From contig CAVQKF010000006.1 in NCBI GenBank assembly GCA_963712955.1, forward strand, positions 124,001-188,000: a stretch of DNA of 64,000 bases, given 5' to 3'. The stretch is from DATFVJ01 sp963712955 (GTDB lineage Bacteria; Actinomycetota; Actinomycetes; Streptosporangiales; Streptosporangiaceae). Position 1 is the first letter of the stretch. Every line of letters starts with the position of its first letter. The translations under genes were made by a program, and so were the position numbers. Below are positions 25,221 through 33,764 of this stretch, one piece after another. A model generated the notes under the pieces. That model was not told the DNA's origin. It searched no databases and saw nothing but the letters and a program-made list of their open reading frames with translations.

Positions 25221-26093
25221 TCAGATCTCCTTCCGCAGGTCGCGGAGTAGTTTCACGGTGTCGTCAGCAGATGCGGCCTGGGCGCAGATGCGGTCCAGGA
25301 CTTCCAGGTAGGCCGCTGCCTCCTGGGGCTTGTCGAGGTAGAACGCGCTGGTCATGTGCTCGCCGTACACGATGTCAGGCATCTGTTCGTCGGGGAACCG
25401 CAGCAGGTAGAACAGCCCGTGCATGGCCGGGTGCAGCCCGGCGGTGAACGGCAGTACCTGCAAGGTGATGTTGGGCCGCTCGGCGGCGTCGATCAGCCGA
25501 TCAAGCTGGGCGCGCATCACCCCAGGGCCGGTGGTCGCGGCAGGGCGGCGGAGCGCAGTCTCGTCGATGACCACCCACAGCCGCGGCGGGTTGGGCCGGT
25601 CGAGGATCTTCTGGCGGGCCAGGCGCAGCGCGACGCGACGTCCGGCCTCGTCGCTGGTGGCTTCGGGGAAACCTACCTGGACACTGGCACGGGCGTAGTC
25701 CGGTGTCTGCAACAGGCCCGGTACGGCGTGGGGTTCGTAACCTCGGATGAGGCTGGCGGCTTCTTCCAGGCCGACAAAGGTGCGGAACCAGCCGGGCAGC
25801 ACGTCGGTGTAGGTGTGCCACCAGCCGGGCTTGCTGGCGTCCTTGGCGAGGGCGAGGAAGGCGTCGCTCTCGCGGACGTCGGTGACGCCGTAGGCGGTCA
25901 GCAGGCTCTTGACGGTCAGCGGTTTCAGGCCGCCCTCGGCGCGTTCCATGCGGCGGATGGTCCACGGCGAGGAGTAGATCGCCTCGGCGGCCTGCTCGTA
26001 GGACATCCCGGCCTTTTCCCGCAGCGCCTGGAGCTGCCTGCCCAAGATCATGCGCAGCACGGTCCGGTTGCCGCCCGACCGGGCTCCGGTCAC
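25221..26093 (-). CDS. XRE-family regulator with DUF5753 domain
   Basis: 290 aa from GTG/ATG at 26093. HTH at about 15-70 (LGRQLQALREKAGMSYEQAA, SPWTIRRMERAEGG). Residues 95-280 are DUF5753 (PGWFRTFVGLEEAASLIRGY, AVPGLLQTPDYARA, LQVLPFTAGLHPAMHG). With the DUF397 gene 1 nt downstream it forms the common actinomycete regulator-antitoxin-like pair affecting development or antibiotic production. Divergent from the lanthipeptide operon with about 240 bp between, so it may influence that promoter; this is inference. Confidence 0.92.
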   Translation of the reverse strand: MTGARSGGNRTVLRMILGRQLQALREKAGMSYEQAAEAIYSSPWTIRRMERAEGGLKPLTVKSLLTAYGVTDVRESDAFLALAKDASKPGWWHTYTDVLPGWFRTFVGLEEAASLIRGYEPHAVPGLLQTPDYARASVQVGFPEATSDEAGRRVALRLARQKILDRPNPPRLWVVIDETALRRPAATTGPGVMRAQLDRLIDAAERPNITLQVLPFTAGLHPAMHGLFYLLRFPDEQMPDIVYGEHMTSAFYLDKPQEAAAYLEVLDRICAQAASADDTVKLLRDLRKEI

Positions 26094-26332
26094 GTTCCCT
26101 CCCTAGCCGTTCTTGGCGACAGCGTGCCATGACTGCGCTACCTGCGCAACGTCTAGCCGTGTCAGTTCATCGCTACCTTCCCAGATTGTAGAGCTGCTGT
26201 ACATACCGTTTGCTCGTTGCAATGGCGCAAAGTGGGAAGCATTCCAGCGTGAACAGCCAGAGACCGAGAGTTACCAGGCTCGGCTCCCCTGGGAGAGGGC
26301 CGCCCGAACGGTTAAGGAAGGAGGCATCCCGG

Positions 26333-26866
26333 ATGCCCGAGGCGATGAACTGCCAGGACGGCGCCGCTGCCGGTGACAGCGCACCGGGCGCCGCCATGCG
26401 GGCAGTGGCGGGCAAGCTGGCAGCGCAGGGTTTCGATGTGCGTGGCCCGGAATGGGAAGACGGGCGGCGCTTGCGGATCACCAACCTGCCCGGTACCACG
26501 TGTGAGGTCACTGTCGAGGACAGCGGCTTCGTCACCTCGGAATACTTGCGAGCAGCAAGCAAGGGCGCCGACCCGGACAGGCTCACCGCTCTGGTGATGC
26601 ACCTGCTCACCGAAGGCCGCGCCTACCCTCCCGGTCAGGGCACCGGTACTCGCAATGCCAGAACCCGCCTTCAGAGCGTCGCCGGCCGTGAACTGGAGGC
26701 CAACGGCCTGACGGTGGACCTGGAGGTCTACCCGGATCACGTGTCGTTCGAGGTCGGAGCGGACATCGTGGTGACCAGCCCCGCCCACCCCGAGCGCGGC
26801 CGAGTGCGTATCGGCGACGAGCCGGGCCTGGCATGGGAGTGCGGCTTCCAGGGGGCACCCCGTTGA
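26333..26866 (+). CDS. Uncharacterised protein at the start of the lanthipeptide locus
   Basis: 177 aa from the ATG at 26333, with AAGGAGG 8 nt upstream; the longer frame from 26210 lacks a ribosome binding site. No family recognised. It reads as two short alpha/beta modules (GKLAAQGFDVRGPEWEDG with CEVTVEDSGFVTSEYL; then ARTRLQSVAGRELEANGL with VDLEVYPDHVSFEVGADIVV). No membrane segment. First plus-strand gene before the anti-sigma-like ATPase; the next gene starts about 320 bp later. The gap between has a short frame from 26862 (DPAAIADTILAVLTADSADG) without a start codon, perhaps a decayed gene start. Confidence 0.6.
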   Translation: MPEAMNCQDGAAAGDSAPGAAMRAVAGKLAAQGFDVRGPEWEDGRRLRITNLPGTTCEVTVEDSGFVTSEYLRAASKGADPDRLTALVMHLLTEGRAYPPGQGTGTRNARTRLQSVAGRELEANGLTVDLEVYPDHVSFEVGADIVVTSPAHPERGRVRIGDEPGLAWECGFQGAPR

Positions 26867-27189
26867 TCCAGCAGCCATCGCAGACACGATCCTCGCTGTC
26901 CTGACTGCGGACAGCGCTGACGGCTACGCCCAGGTCGGCGAGCCGGCCCTTGCGTGCAGCGGGCAGGCGCCCGGCTGACGGCGTGACTTATCCGGGACGG
27001 CCAAGGAGCCCACTTATGAGCGGCGGGACGAGTACGAGGACACCACAGCGGGCACGTTGTGCTCCCGCTCGTTCCGCTGAGTGCGGAGCCGGCACTGTCG
27101 GCGCGGCCGTGGCCCCGGTATTCACGCACGGTCACGCACAGAGCCAAGCTCCGGTGCCGGTTCCGCCCTCCCATGCCCGAGGAACGACG

Positions 27190-27648
27190 ATGGCCAACGA
27201 GTCGCCGCTGCGGGACTTCTTCGAGTTCGGTGCGCTGCCTGGCGCCGTCCCCTGCGCGCGGCTGCACGCACGGCTGGTACTGGCCGAATGGGGACTTGCG
27301 GAACAGGCCGACCAGGTCGAACTCGTCATCAGTGAACTCCTGACCAACGCCATCGAGGCGTCACAGTCTCCCGAACGGGTTCCCCCGGTGCGATTGTGGC
27401 TGTTCTCCGACAGGTCACGGATCGTGGTCCTGGTGTGGGACACCAGCCCGCGCCTGCCGGTACGGATCGACGCGAATGAGCTGGCCGAGAGCGGCCGGGG
27501 CCTTCAGCTCGTGGACGCCCTGACAGCTCAATGGGACGCCTATGCCACTCCACGGCACGGCGGGAAGATCGTCCGGGCGGTCATCGCGGTGGAATCACCG
27601 CGGGACCTGTCCGCAGACGCTCGGGGCCGCGGGATGGCCAAGCCATGA
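27190..27648 (+). CDS. Histidine-kinase-like ATPase (RsbW-type, HATPase_c_2)
   Basis: 152 aa from the ATG at 27190, with GAGGAA upstream; the frame open from 26950 shows no domain before this. N box ELLTNAIEAS, G1-like VWDTSPRLPV, G2 SGRGLQLVDAL. Single-domain proteins of this class act as anti-sigma factors or kinase-like regulators in actinomycetes. It ends ATGA, overlapping the next gene, and sits among regulators that precede the lanthipeptide genes, so a role in controlling them is plausible. Confidence 0.85.
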   Translation: MANESPLRDFFEFGALPGAVPCARLHARLVLAEWGLAEQADQVELVISELLTNAIEASQSPERVPPVRLWLFSDRSRIVVLVWDTSPRLPVRIDANELAESGRGLQLVDALTAQWDAYATPRHGGKIVRAVIAVESPRDLSADARGRGMAKP

Positions 27649-28096
27649 AGCCGGCAGGACGGCTTTGCGTCGTCTGCCGCCGGCCCGGCAGTCGCGCAAC
27701 CCGCAGCAGGTCTGCGCGGCCTGCGTGCGTGCGGCCCGCCAGCCACCGGACCCGGGGCCGCCGTGGTCGGCCTGGCTGTGGGGGTCGGCGCCGATGCGGC
27801 AAGCCCTGGCACGCTGCGACTTGGGCGTGGCGGTGGCGATGTTCCGGGTCGCGGCGGGGCTGTCGCAGCAGGAGCTGGCCGAGCTGACCGGCTGGTCACA
27901 GCCGGCTGTCAGCCTGGTGGAGACGGGCCGCCGGGACACCCTGTACGACATCCGCGAGCTGCTGCGGTTCGCCGACGCCGTGACCATGCCGCGCGAGGCG
28001 CTGCTGCCGGTCCTGCTCGGCCGACCTGCCATCTTGGTCAGCGCTGACCTGGCCCCAGGCGACGGCTCAGCCTGTGCGGAAGGCCGGTCGTCATGA
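27645..28096 (+). CDS. Zinc-ribbon plus XRE HTH regulator, frameshifted near its N-terminus
   Basis: The ATG at 27645 overlaps the previous stop (ATGA) and encodes MKPAGRLCVVCRR; from about 27683 the coherent sequence continues in another frame as ARQSRNPQQVCAACVRAARQ. Adding one G at 27683 joins CVVC and CAAC into a four-Cys zinc ribbon. The HTH follows (GLSQQELAELTGWSQPAVSL, then VETGRRDT), ending with RFADAVTMPREALLPVLLG. If the frameshift is real, the product would begin at a later start such as the ATG at 27794, keeping the HTH but losing the ribbon. The stop overlaps the next ATG (ATGA). Likely a locus regulator. Confidence 0.75.
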
Positions 28097-28977
28097 CCTA
28101 CAGCGGGGACCGCAGTTCCGCCGCCCGTAAGCGGGCGCTGCGGCGGCTGGCGCGCGAAGACCGGCCCACCTACCGCGTGCTCTACGAACAGACCCGGCCG
28201 CAGGCCCGCACCCATGATCAGGCGCGCGGCCGTGCCCTGACCCTGCTGCGGTATCGTCACCTGGACCGCTACCTGGAGCTGTACGCCCAGGAACGGGTCG
28301 GGCCAGGCACCGACGCCCCGGCCGAGATCCGCGCCACGGCCTGGCGGAAAGCCAGCCGGCGCCTCGCCGCGCTGGACGCCCCGGCCTACCGGGACTTGTT
28401 CGAGCAGGCCAAGGCGAGCGGGCTGACCGGCTTGTGCGCCTACGACCTGGCCATCACCCGGCTCCGCAACACCGAGCAGGAGCTGTTCGTGCGCCTGCTC
28501 GCCGCCGAGATCACCCGTTTGCTTGCCCGCCCCGGCCGGGCGGTGGCCGCCTGCCCGGGATGCGGTGGCGACCCCGGCAACAACTGGTTCGATCGCGCTG
28601 CCCGTCCCGAGCCATGCGGCTCCATGCACACCCGCTGCTCCGGGTGCGGCGAAGCACTGGATGATTGCCACTGGGCCACGTTGCGCAGCACCGCTGACGT
28701 GCTCACCGCGCACGCCCCCGTCATCCTGACCGCCTTCCGCGACGCCATCGCCAACCGGCGACCGCCGGACTACTGTCTGGCCTGCGACGGCGGGCGGCCA
28801 CCCTGCCCCGAACATGAGGCGCAAGCAGACCGAGCAATACCGGCTGGCCGTCGAAGAGATCGCCCGCCGAATCGAGGCCATTGCGGCGCACGCGCAGCCG
28901 CACCATGCCGGCGGCCCCCCTGCCGACCTCAAGAAAGCCGACGAGGGGAGGGTCATGTCACCAGGCCGCCACCTTGA
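28093..28977 (+). CDS. Uncharacterised helical protein with zinc-ribbon-like Cys pairs
   Basis: 294 aa as open, ATG overlapping the previous stop. The N-terminal half is helical and Arg-rich with two similar segments (RALRRLAREDRPTYRVLYEQ; KASRRLAALDAPAYRDLFEQ), suggesting an internal duplication. Residues about 155-250 contain CPGCGG, CSGCGEALDDC and CLACDGG, likely Zn sites. After CPEHEA at about 28810 the frame turns Pro/Arg-rich, while the frame one base on reads KQTEQYRLAVEEIARRIEAI and runs to a stop at 29032, directly abutting the next gene. Dropping one G at about 28812 gives the better protein, so the true C-terminus is probably at 29032. No function assigned; conserved position before the methyltransferase suggests a locus-specific role. 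Confidence 0.65.
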   Translation: MTYSGDRSSAARKRALRRLAREDRPTYRVLYEQTRPQARTHDQARGRALTLLRYRHLDRYLELYAQERVGPGTDAPAEIRATAWRKASRRLAALDAPAYRDLFEQAKASGLTGLCAYDLAITRLRNTEQELFVRLLAAEITRLLARPGRAVAACPGCGGDPGNNWFDRAARPEPCGSMHTRCSGCGEALDDCHWATLRSTADVLTAHAPVILTAFRDAIANRRPPDYCLACDGGRPPCPEHEAQADRAIPAGRRRDRPPNRGHCGARAAAPCRRPPCRPQESRRGEGHVTRPPP

Positions 28978-29031
28978 CGATGGAGTGGCGAGTTGGACAC
29001 GTTCCAACCAGCCTGTTACTTGGTGTGATTA

Positions 29032-30348
29032 GTGACTAACGAGCTGCCAAGACCCTGCCGCAGTGCAGACGAGAGGGAAATGCAACCCGTGACAGATGCC
29101 GCCGACTCAGCCCGTGCCATACGACTGCGTGACCGGCTGGCCGATGAGCTTGTCGCTGAGGGCCTGATCGAGTCGAAGGAGGTCGAGGCCGCGTTCCGCA
29201 CGGTGCCCAGGCACTTGTTCGCTCCTGGGGCCACGCTGGAGGATGCCTATGCCCCGGATGGCGTGGTCGCCAAGCAGCGGGACGAGCAGGGCGTCACCAT
29301 CAGTTCGGTTTCGGCGCCGCAGATCCAGGCGCTCATGCTGGAACAGGCCGCGCTCGGCCCCGGTATGAAGGTACTGGAGATCGGGTCGGGCGGATACAAC
29401 GCCGCCTTGATGGCCGAGCTGGTCGGCCAGGACGGCGAAGTCACCACGATCGACATCGACACGGAAGTAACCGACCGTGCCAGCCGCTGCCTTGATGAGG
29501 CTGGTTACTCCCGCGTGAATGTCGTGCTAGCAGACGGCGAGCACGGCTGCGCCGAAGGGGCTCCCTTCGACCGGATCGTGGTCACAGCCGAAGCGTGGGA
29601 CATTCCGCCCGCCTGGATGGACCAGCTCACCGAGCGAGGAACGATCACGGTCCCGCTTCGGATGCGGGGCCTGACCCGCTCCATCATGCTCGGGCGCGAG
29701 GACGGCCACCTGGCGAGCCGCTCCATCAAGGTGTGCGGTTTCGTGCCGATGCGCGGGGCCGGGGAACATCGCGAGCGCGTACTGTGTCTGCGCGCCGATC
29801 AGATCGGGCTCAGGTTCGATGACGGCTGGCCGGCCTATCCGCGCCTGCTCGGCGGAGTGCTGGACACGCCGCGGGTGGATGCCTGGTCCGGCGTAACGAT
29901 CGGGCGGCAAGAGCCATTCGACACGCTCCAGTTGTGGCTGGCGACCGCCCTGGACGGATTCTGCCTGCTCACGGTGAACCGTGACCTGGACAGTGACCCG
30001 CTGTCCCCGGTCAACCGCATCGCCAGCCCCGCCGTGGCTGAGGGCGGCAGCTTCGCCTACCTCGCTTCCCGCAGGCTGGATGGGGCCACGGTCGAGTTCG
30101 GCGCCAGCGCGTTCGGCCCCGATGCCTCCGTGCTGGCCGAGGCGATGACCGAACAGGTGCGGGTGTGGGACCGCGCCTACCGTGGCGGCCCTGGCCCGGT
30201 CATCGCCGCCTACCCAGCGGGCACGCCTGATGACCGGTTGCCGGGCGGCCTGGTCATCGACAAGCGGCACGTCCGCGTCACAGTCTCCTGGCAAGGGCGG
30301 GCCTGCTCGCCGTGGGCCAGGGAGCCCAACACCACACCCCCCAGTTAG
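29032..30348 (+). CDS. PIMT-like O-methyltransferase, FxLD lanthipeptide system
   Basis: 438 aa from GTG at 29032, or 422 aa from an ATG at 29080 preceded by GAGAGGGAA. The first 220 residues match protein-L-isoaspartate O-methyltransferase: VPRHLFAP, then motif I VLEIGSGGYNAALMAEL, DGEVTTIDID, and FDRIVVTAEAWDIPPAW. The C-terminal 200 residues are an extension typical of the enzyme called methyltransferase, FxLD system. Relatives in other lanthipeptide pathways methylate a precursor Asp side chain, leading to succinimide or isoaspartate. The precursor gene follows 13 nt after the stop, so it is the likely substrate. Confidence 0.88.
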   Translation: MTNELPRPCRSADEREMQPVTDAADSARAIRLRDRLADELVAEGLIESKEVEAAFRTVPRHLFAPGATLEDAYAPDGVVAKQRDEQGVTISSVSAPQIQALMLEQAALGPGMKVLEIGSGGYNAALMAELVGQDGEVTTIDIDTEVTDRASRCLDEAGYSRVNVVLADGEHGCAEGAPFDRIVVTAEAWDIPPAWMDQLTERGTITVPLRMRGLTRSIMLGREDGHLASRSIKVCGFVPMRGAGEHRERVLCLRADQIGLRFDDGWPAYPRLLGGVLDTPRVDAWSGVTIGRQEPFDTLQLWLATALDGFCLLTVNRDLDSDPLSPVNRIASPAVAEGGSFAYLASRRLDGATVEFGASAFGPDASVLAEAMTEQVRVWDRAYRGGPGPVIAAYPAGTPDDRLPGGLVIDKRHVRVTVSWQGRACSPWAREPNTTPPS

Positions 30349-30361
30349 GAGAGTGATCGAG

Positions 30362-30553
30362 ATGACGGTCAGCGTCTTGGGCGCCACGGCCCTCGCTGAG
30401 GACATCACCGAGTTCGAGGAGGAGTTCACGCTGGATGTGCGCGTGGCCGAGGCCGGCCAGCCGGCTGGCGGCATGCTGCTGAGCACGAGCAACGGCTGCG
30501 GCTCGACATGCTCGGGCAGCGCGTGCAACTCCTCGGTGAGCTACCCGGCCTGA
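30362..30553 (+). CDS. lanA: FxLD-family lanthipeptide precursor
   Basis: 63 aa from ATG, with AGGAGA about 10 nt upstream. The leader (to about residue 37) is acidic and has the FxLD box as FTLD at residues 22-25, recognised by LanB-type enzymes. The core after Gly-Gly at 36-37 begins MLLSTSNGCG and has Cys at 46, 50 and 55 with many Ser/Thr (41, 42, 43, 48, 49, 51, 53, 57, 58, 60), allowing up to three thioether rings. An Asn-Gly pair lies at 44-45, and there is no Asp in the core. The cleavage site is not certain. Flanked by the methyltransferase and LanB genes, all on one strand. Confidence 0.9.
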   Translation: MTVSVLGATALAEDITEFEEEFTLDVRVAEAGQPAGGMLLSTSNGCGSTCSGSACNSSVSYPA

Positions 30554-30578
30554 CGCGCCCTCAAAAGTCGCTGCTGGC

Positions 30579-33500
30579 GTGCCGGCGGCCCCGGCTCCGG
30601 CACGGCAGCAGCCCCAGGGCACAAGCGAACGGAGAGAGGCTGCGATTCCGGCATCAGCGCATGAGCGGATCACCTACCGGCACGCCGATGTGGTGCTGTT
30701 ACGCGCCACGACCGGCGTGGGTGGGCTCGCCGTTCCCGATGACGTGGACCTGTTCGGGGAGGCGGCGGTGGGGCGCGGGTGCGCCTGGCTGGCGCAGGTG
30801 TGGCGGCGGGATGAGGTCCGCGAGGTGGTGCAGGCCGCCAGCCCCGTCATGTTCCGCCAGGTCAGCCAGATCCTGGCCGGGAGGCCAGATGCCCGCCAGG
30901 TGCGCCGCGCGGTGGTCTCGCTGGCGTCGTACCTGCTGCGCTGGCAGGGCCGGGCGACCCCGTTCGGGCTGTTCGCTGGGGTAGCTGCCGTCCACATCGG
31001 CACTGCGACGGCGGTGCGCTGGGGCCAGGCTAACCAGGTAATGGTGCAGGCGGACGCAGTGTGGCTGGGCGCCCTCGCTGACCGCCTGGAACGCCACCCC
31101 GGTCTGCTGGAGCGGCTTCCTGTGGTTGCCAACAGCGCCGCGTTCGTGCGCGGCGACCGGCTGGTGATCCCGGGCCAGCCGTCCGGCGATCGCTCTGGGG
31201 GCTTCGCCCCGTTAGAGATTTCCCTGCGCCATACCCGGCCGGTGCGTGCCGCTCTGGAGGCCGCGCGGGACCCTCGCCGGTTCGGTGAGCTGGTGACGCG
31301 GCTGTCGGCCAGCTACCCGGCCGTGCCGCCGGACCAGATCCGCGCCGTGCTGGCCGAGCTTGTCGCTCAGCGCGCTCTGCTTACTTCCCTTCGCGCACCG
31401 ATGACCGTGCCCGACGCCCTGGGCCACCTGACCAGCCAGCTCCAGGCAGCCGGCGCCAGCGAGCTGAAGGACCTGGCCGCACCAGCCACGGAACTGCTGG
31501 CAATCCACGGCGAGCTTGTCCGCATCCGCACAGCCGCACCACCCGGTACCGCCCGGCAGGCCACGGCCAAGGTTGCCGACCGCATGACGACGGTGTGTGA
31601 CGCGGCTGAGCAGCCGCTGGTGATCGAGGTCGGCCTGGACTGCGACATCACCGTGCCCGCCTCGGTGATACGCGAGGCCGAGTCCGCCGCGCGCACGCTG
31701 GTGCGCCTGACGCCGTACCCGTTCGGCTACCCGCACTGGAAAGACTTCCATGTCCGGTTCAAGGCCCGCTACGGCACCGGGGCCGTCGTGCCGGTGCGCG
31801 ACCTGGTGCAGGCCGACAGCGGGCTGGGGCTGCCCGCCGGCTATCTCGATTCCCCAGTCCCGCAGGCCCCGCGCGAGCTGACCGCACGCGACGACGTGCT
31901 TCTGACCTTGGTTCAGCAGGCCGTGGTCGACGGGTGCGAGGAGATCGCGCTGACCGAGACACTCATTCAGGCCCTCACGGTCGGCGATCCCACCCAGGTG
32001 CTCCTGCCGCCTCGCGCCGAGCTGGCCTTCCAGGTCCACGCTCCATCATGTGAGGCTGTGACACGCGGCACGTTCCGCCTGGTGGTCACCGGCACGCCCC
32101 GGCCCTGCAGCAGCATGGCCGGCCGGTTCGCGGGCCTGCTGCCGGGCAGCGAATGCGCCCGGCTGGCCAAGAGCTACGCCACAGTGAGCACGGGGGACGC
32201 ACACGTGGCGGCGGCGCAGTTGTCGTTCCCCGCGCGGCGGCGGCACAGCGAGAACGTGGCACGCACCCTCCAGTTGCTGCCACAGGTGATCTCCTTGTCC
32301 GAGCACCGGGCCCCGCATGAGAGTGTGATCGGGCTGCACGACCTGGCGGTCAGCGCCGACGCCCGGGAACTGCACCTGGTTCAGCTCTCCACCGGCCGGC
32401 GCGTCGAGCCGCGGGTGCTGCACGCACTGGAGGCCGGAACCATCACCCCGCCGCACGCGCGCTTCCTGGCCGAGGTCACCACCGCCCGGTGCGCCGTCTA
32501 CACCAGCTTCGACTGGGGAGCGGCGGCACGCTTGCCCTACCTGCCGCGGGTCCGGTCTGGCCGGACCGTGCTGAGCCCGGCCCGCTGGCTGCTGACCGCC
32601 ACCGACCTGCCCGGCCGCGACACTGACTGGCCCCAGTGGGAGGAGGAGCTGCACGCCTGGCGGGCGCGGCGGCGCGTGCCCGTCGCCGTAGTGCTGTGCG
32701 AAGGCGAGCTGCGCCTTCCCCTCAACCTGGACCACCGGTTGCACCGAGCCGTGCTGCGCGCCCGCCTCGGCCGCGCCCACCAGGTTGAACTGCGTGAAGC
32801 TCCCAGCCCCGGCGACCTGGCCTGGATCGGCCGCGCCCACGAGTTCCTGCTGCCGCTGCGGCTGGCCAGCCCCAGGCCCGAACCGCACCGGCAGCCACCG
32901 GCGCCGCCGCGCCCCATCACGCGGGACGTCGGCCACCTGCCGGGAATCTCCGCGTGGCTGCACGCGGAGATCCCCGGACACCCAGGCCGCCAGGACGAGA
33001 TCCTGACCGACCACTTGCCCCATCTGTTCGAGAGCTGGGACGGCCCGCCGCTGTGGTGGTTCTCCCGCCACCGCGATATGACCCGCCCCCACGACGAACA
33101 GCACCTCAACCTTTACCTGCGCCTTGTCACGCCCGCTGAGTACGGGCCTGCCGCCGCACGGGTTGGCCGGTGGGCCGCCTGCTTGCGCGAGCGCGGCTTG
33201 GTGCCCGGGTTGCGGCTGGCCACCTACCATCCCGAAGCCGCCCGCTTCGGCCACGGCGACGCGATGGCCGCAGCGGAGGAGGTGTTCGCCGCCGACTCGG
33301 CAGCCGCCATCGCCCAGCTCACCACTGCGACCCGCACCGGCATCCCCGCGCAGGCGCTGGCGGCCGCCAGCTTGGCCGGCCTCGCGTCCTCCTTCGCTCC
33401 CACATCCACACAGGGCCTGCGCTGGCTGATCGATGTGCTGCCGCACGAGCCAGCGCGACCGGAGCGATCCGTGCGCGATGCGACGCTGGAACTGGCAGAA

Positions 33501-33764
33501 CCGGCAGGCGGCCGACGGGCATTGTGCGCCCTGCGCGGCGGGGAGAACGTGGCGGCATCCTGGGACCGGCGGCGCGCCGCGCTGGCGGCTTACCGTGCCC
33601 GCCTCGCCGGGCAGCGAGACCCGTGCTCGGTGCTGCGGTCGCTGCTCCACCTGCACCACGTGCGCTCCCTCGGCATGGACCCCGAGCGCGAGCGCGTGAG
33701 TAACCGCCTGGCCCGCGTCGCCGCGCTGCGGCAACTCGCGCTCAGCGCCCAGGAGGCACGGTGA
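30579..33764 (+). CDS. lanB: Class I lanthipeptide dehydratase (LanB)
   Basis: 1061 aa from GTG; no strong ribosome binding site, and the conserved part starts near residue 30 (YRHADVVLLRATTGVGGL), so the exact start is uncertain. The N-terminal glutamylation domain is present (ASYLLRWQGRATPFGLFAGV). The last 280 residues are a SpaB_C elimination domain (PPLWWFSRHRDMTRPHDEQH, YLRLVTPAEYG, GLRLATYHPE). LanB uses glutamyl-tRNA to glutamylate Ser/Thr of the precursor and then eliminates glutamate to give dehydroamino acids. It is of full family length. The stop overlaps the lanC start (GTGA). Confidence 0.93.
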   Translation: MPAAPAPARQQPQGTSERREAAIPASAHERITYRHADVVLLRATTGVGGLAVPDDVDLFGEAAVGRGCAWLAQVWRRDEVREVVQAASPVMFRQVSQILAGRPDARQVRRAVVSLASYLLRWQGRATPFGLFAGVAAVHIGTATAVRWGQANQVMVQADAVWLGALADRLERHPGLLERLPVVANSAAFVRGDRLVIPGQPSGDRSGGFAPLEISLRHTRPVRAALEAARDPRRFGELVTRLSASYPAVPPDQIRAVLAELVAQRALLTSLRAPMTVPDALGHLTSQLQAAGASELKDLAAPATELLAIHGELVRIRTAAPPGTARQATAKVADRMTTVCDAAEQPLVIEVGLDCDITVPASVIREAESAARTLVRLTPYPFGYPHWKDFHVRFKARYGTGAVVPVRDLVQADSGLGLPAGYLDSPVPQAPRELTARDDVLLTLVQQAVVDGCEEIALTETLIQALTVGDPTQVLLPPRAELAFQVHAPSCEAVTRGTFRLVVTGTPRPCSSMAGRFAGLLPGSECARLAKSYATVSTGDAHVAAAQLSFPARRRHSENVARTLQLLPQVISLSEHRAPHESVIGLHDLAVSADARELHLVQLSTGRRVEPRVLHALEAGTITPPHARFLAEVTTARCAVYTSFDWGAAARLPYLPRVRSGRTVLSPARWLLTATDLPGRDTDWPQWEEELHAWRARRRVPVAVVLCEGELRLPLNLDHRLHRAVLRARLGRAHQVELREAPSPGDLAWIGRAHEFLLPLRLASPRPEPHRQPPAPPRPITRDVGHLPGISAWLHAEIPGHPGRQDEILTDHLPHLFESWDGPPLWWFSRHRDMTRPHDEQHLNLYLRLVTPAEYGPAAARVGRWAACLRERGLVPGLRLATYHPEAARFGHGDAMAAAEEVFAADSAAAIAQLTTATRTGIPAQALAAASLAGLASSFAPTSTQGLRWLIDVLPHEPARPERSVRDATLELAEPAGGRRALCALRGGENVAASWDRRRAALAAYRARLAGQRDPCSVLRSLLHLHHVRSLGMDPERERVSNRLARVAALRQLALSAQEAR

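Noticed and set aside
26862..26978. 38-codon frame starting DPAAIADTILAVL
   Set aside because: Protein-like but has no start codon or ribosome binding site; noted only as a possible remnant.
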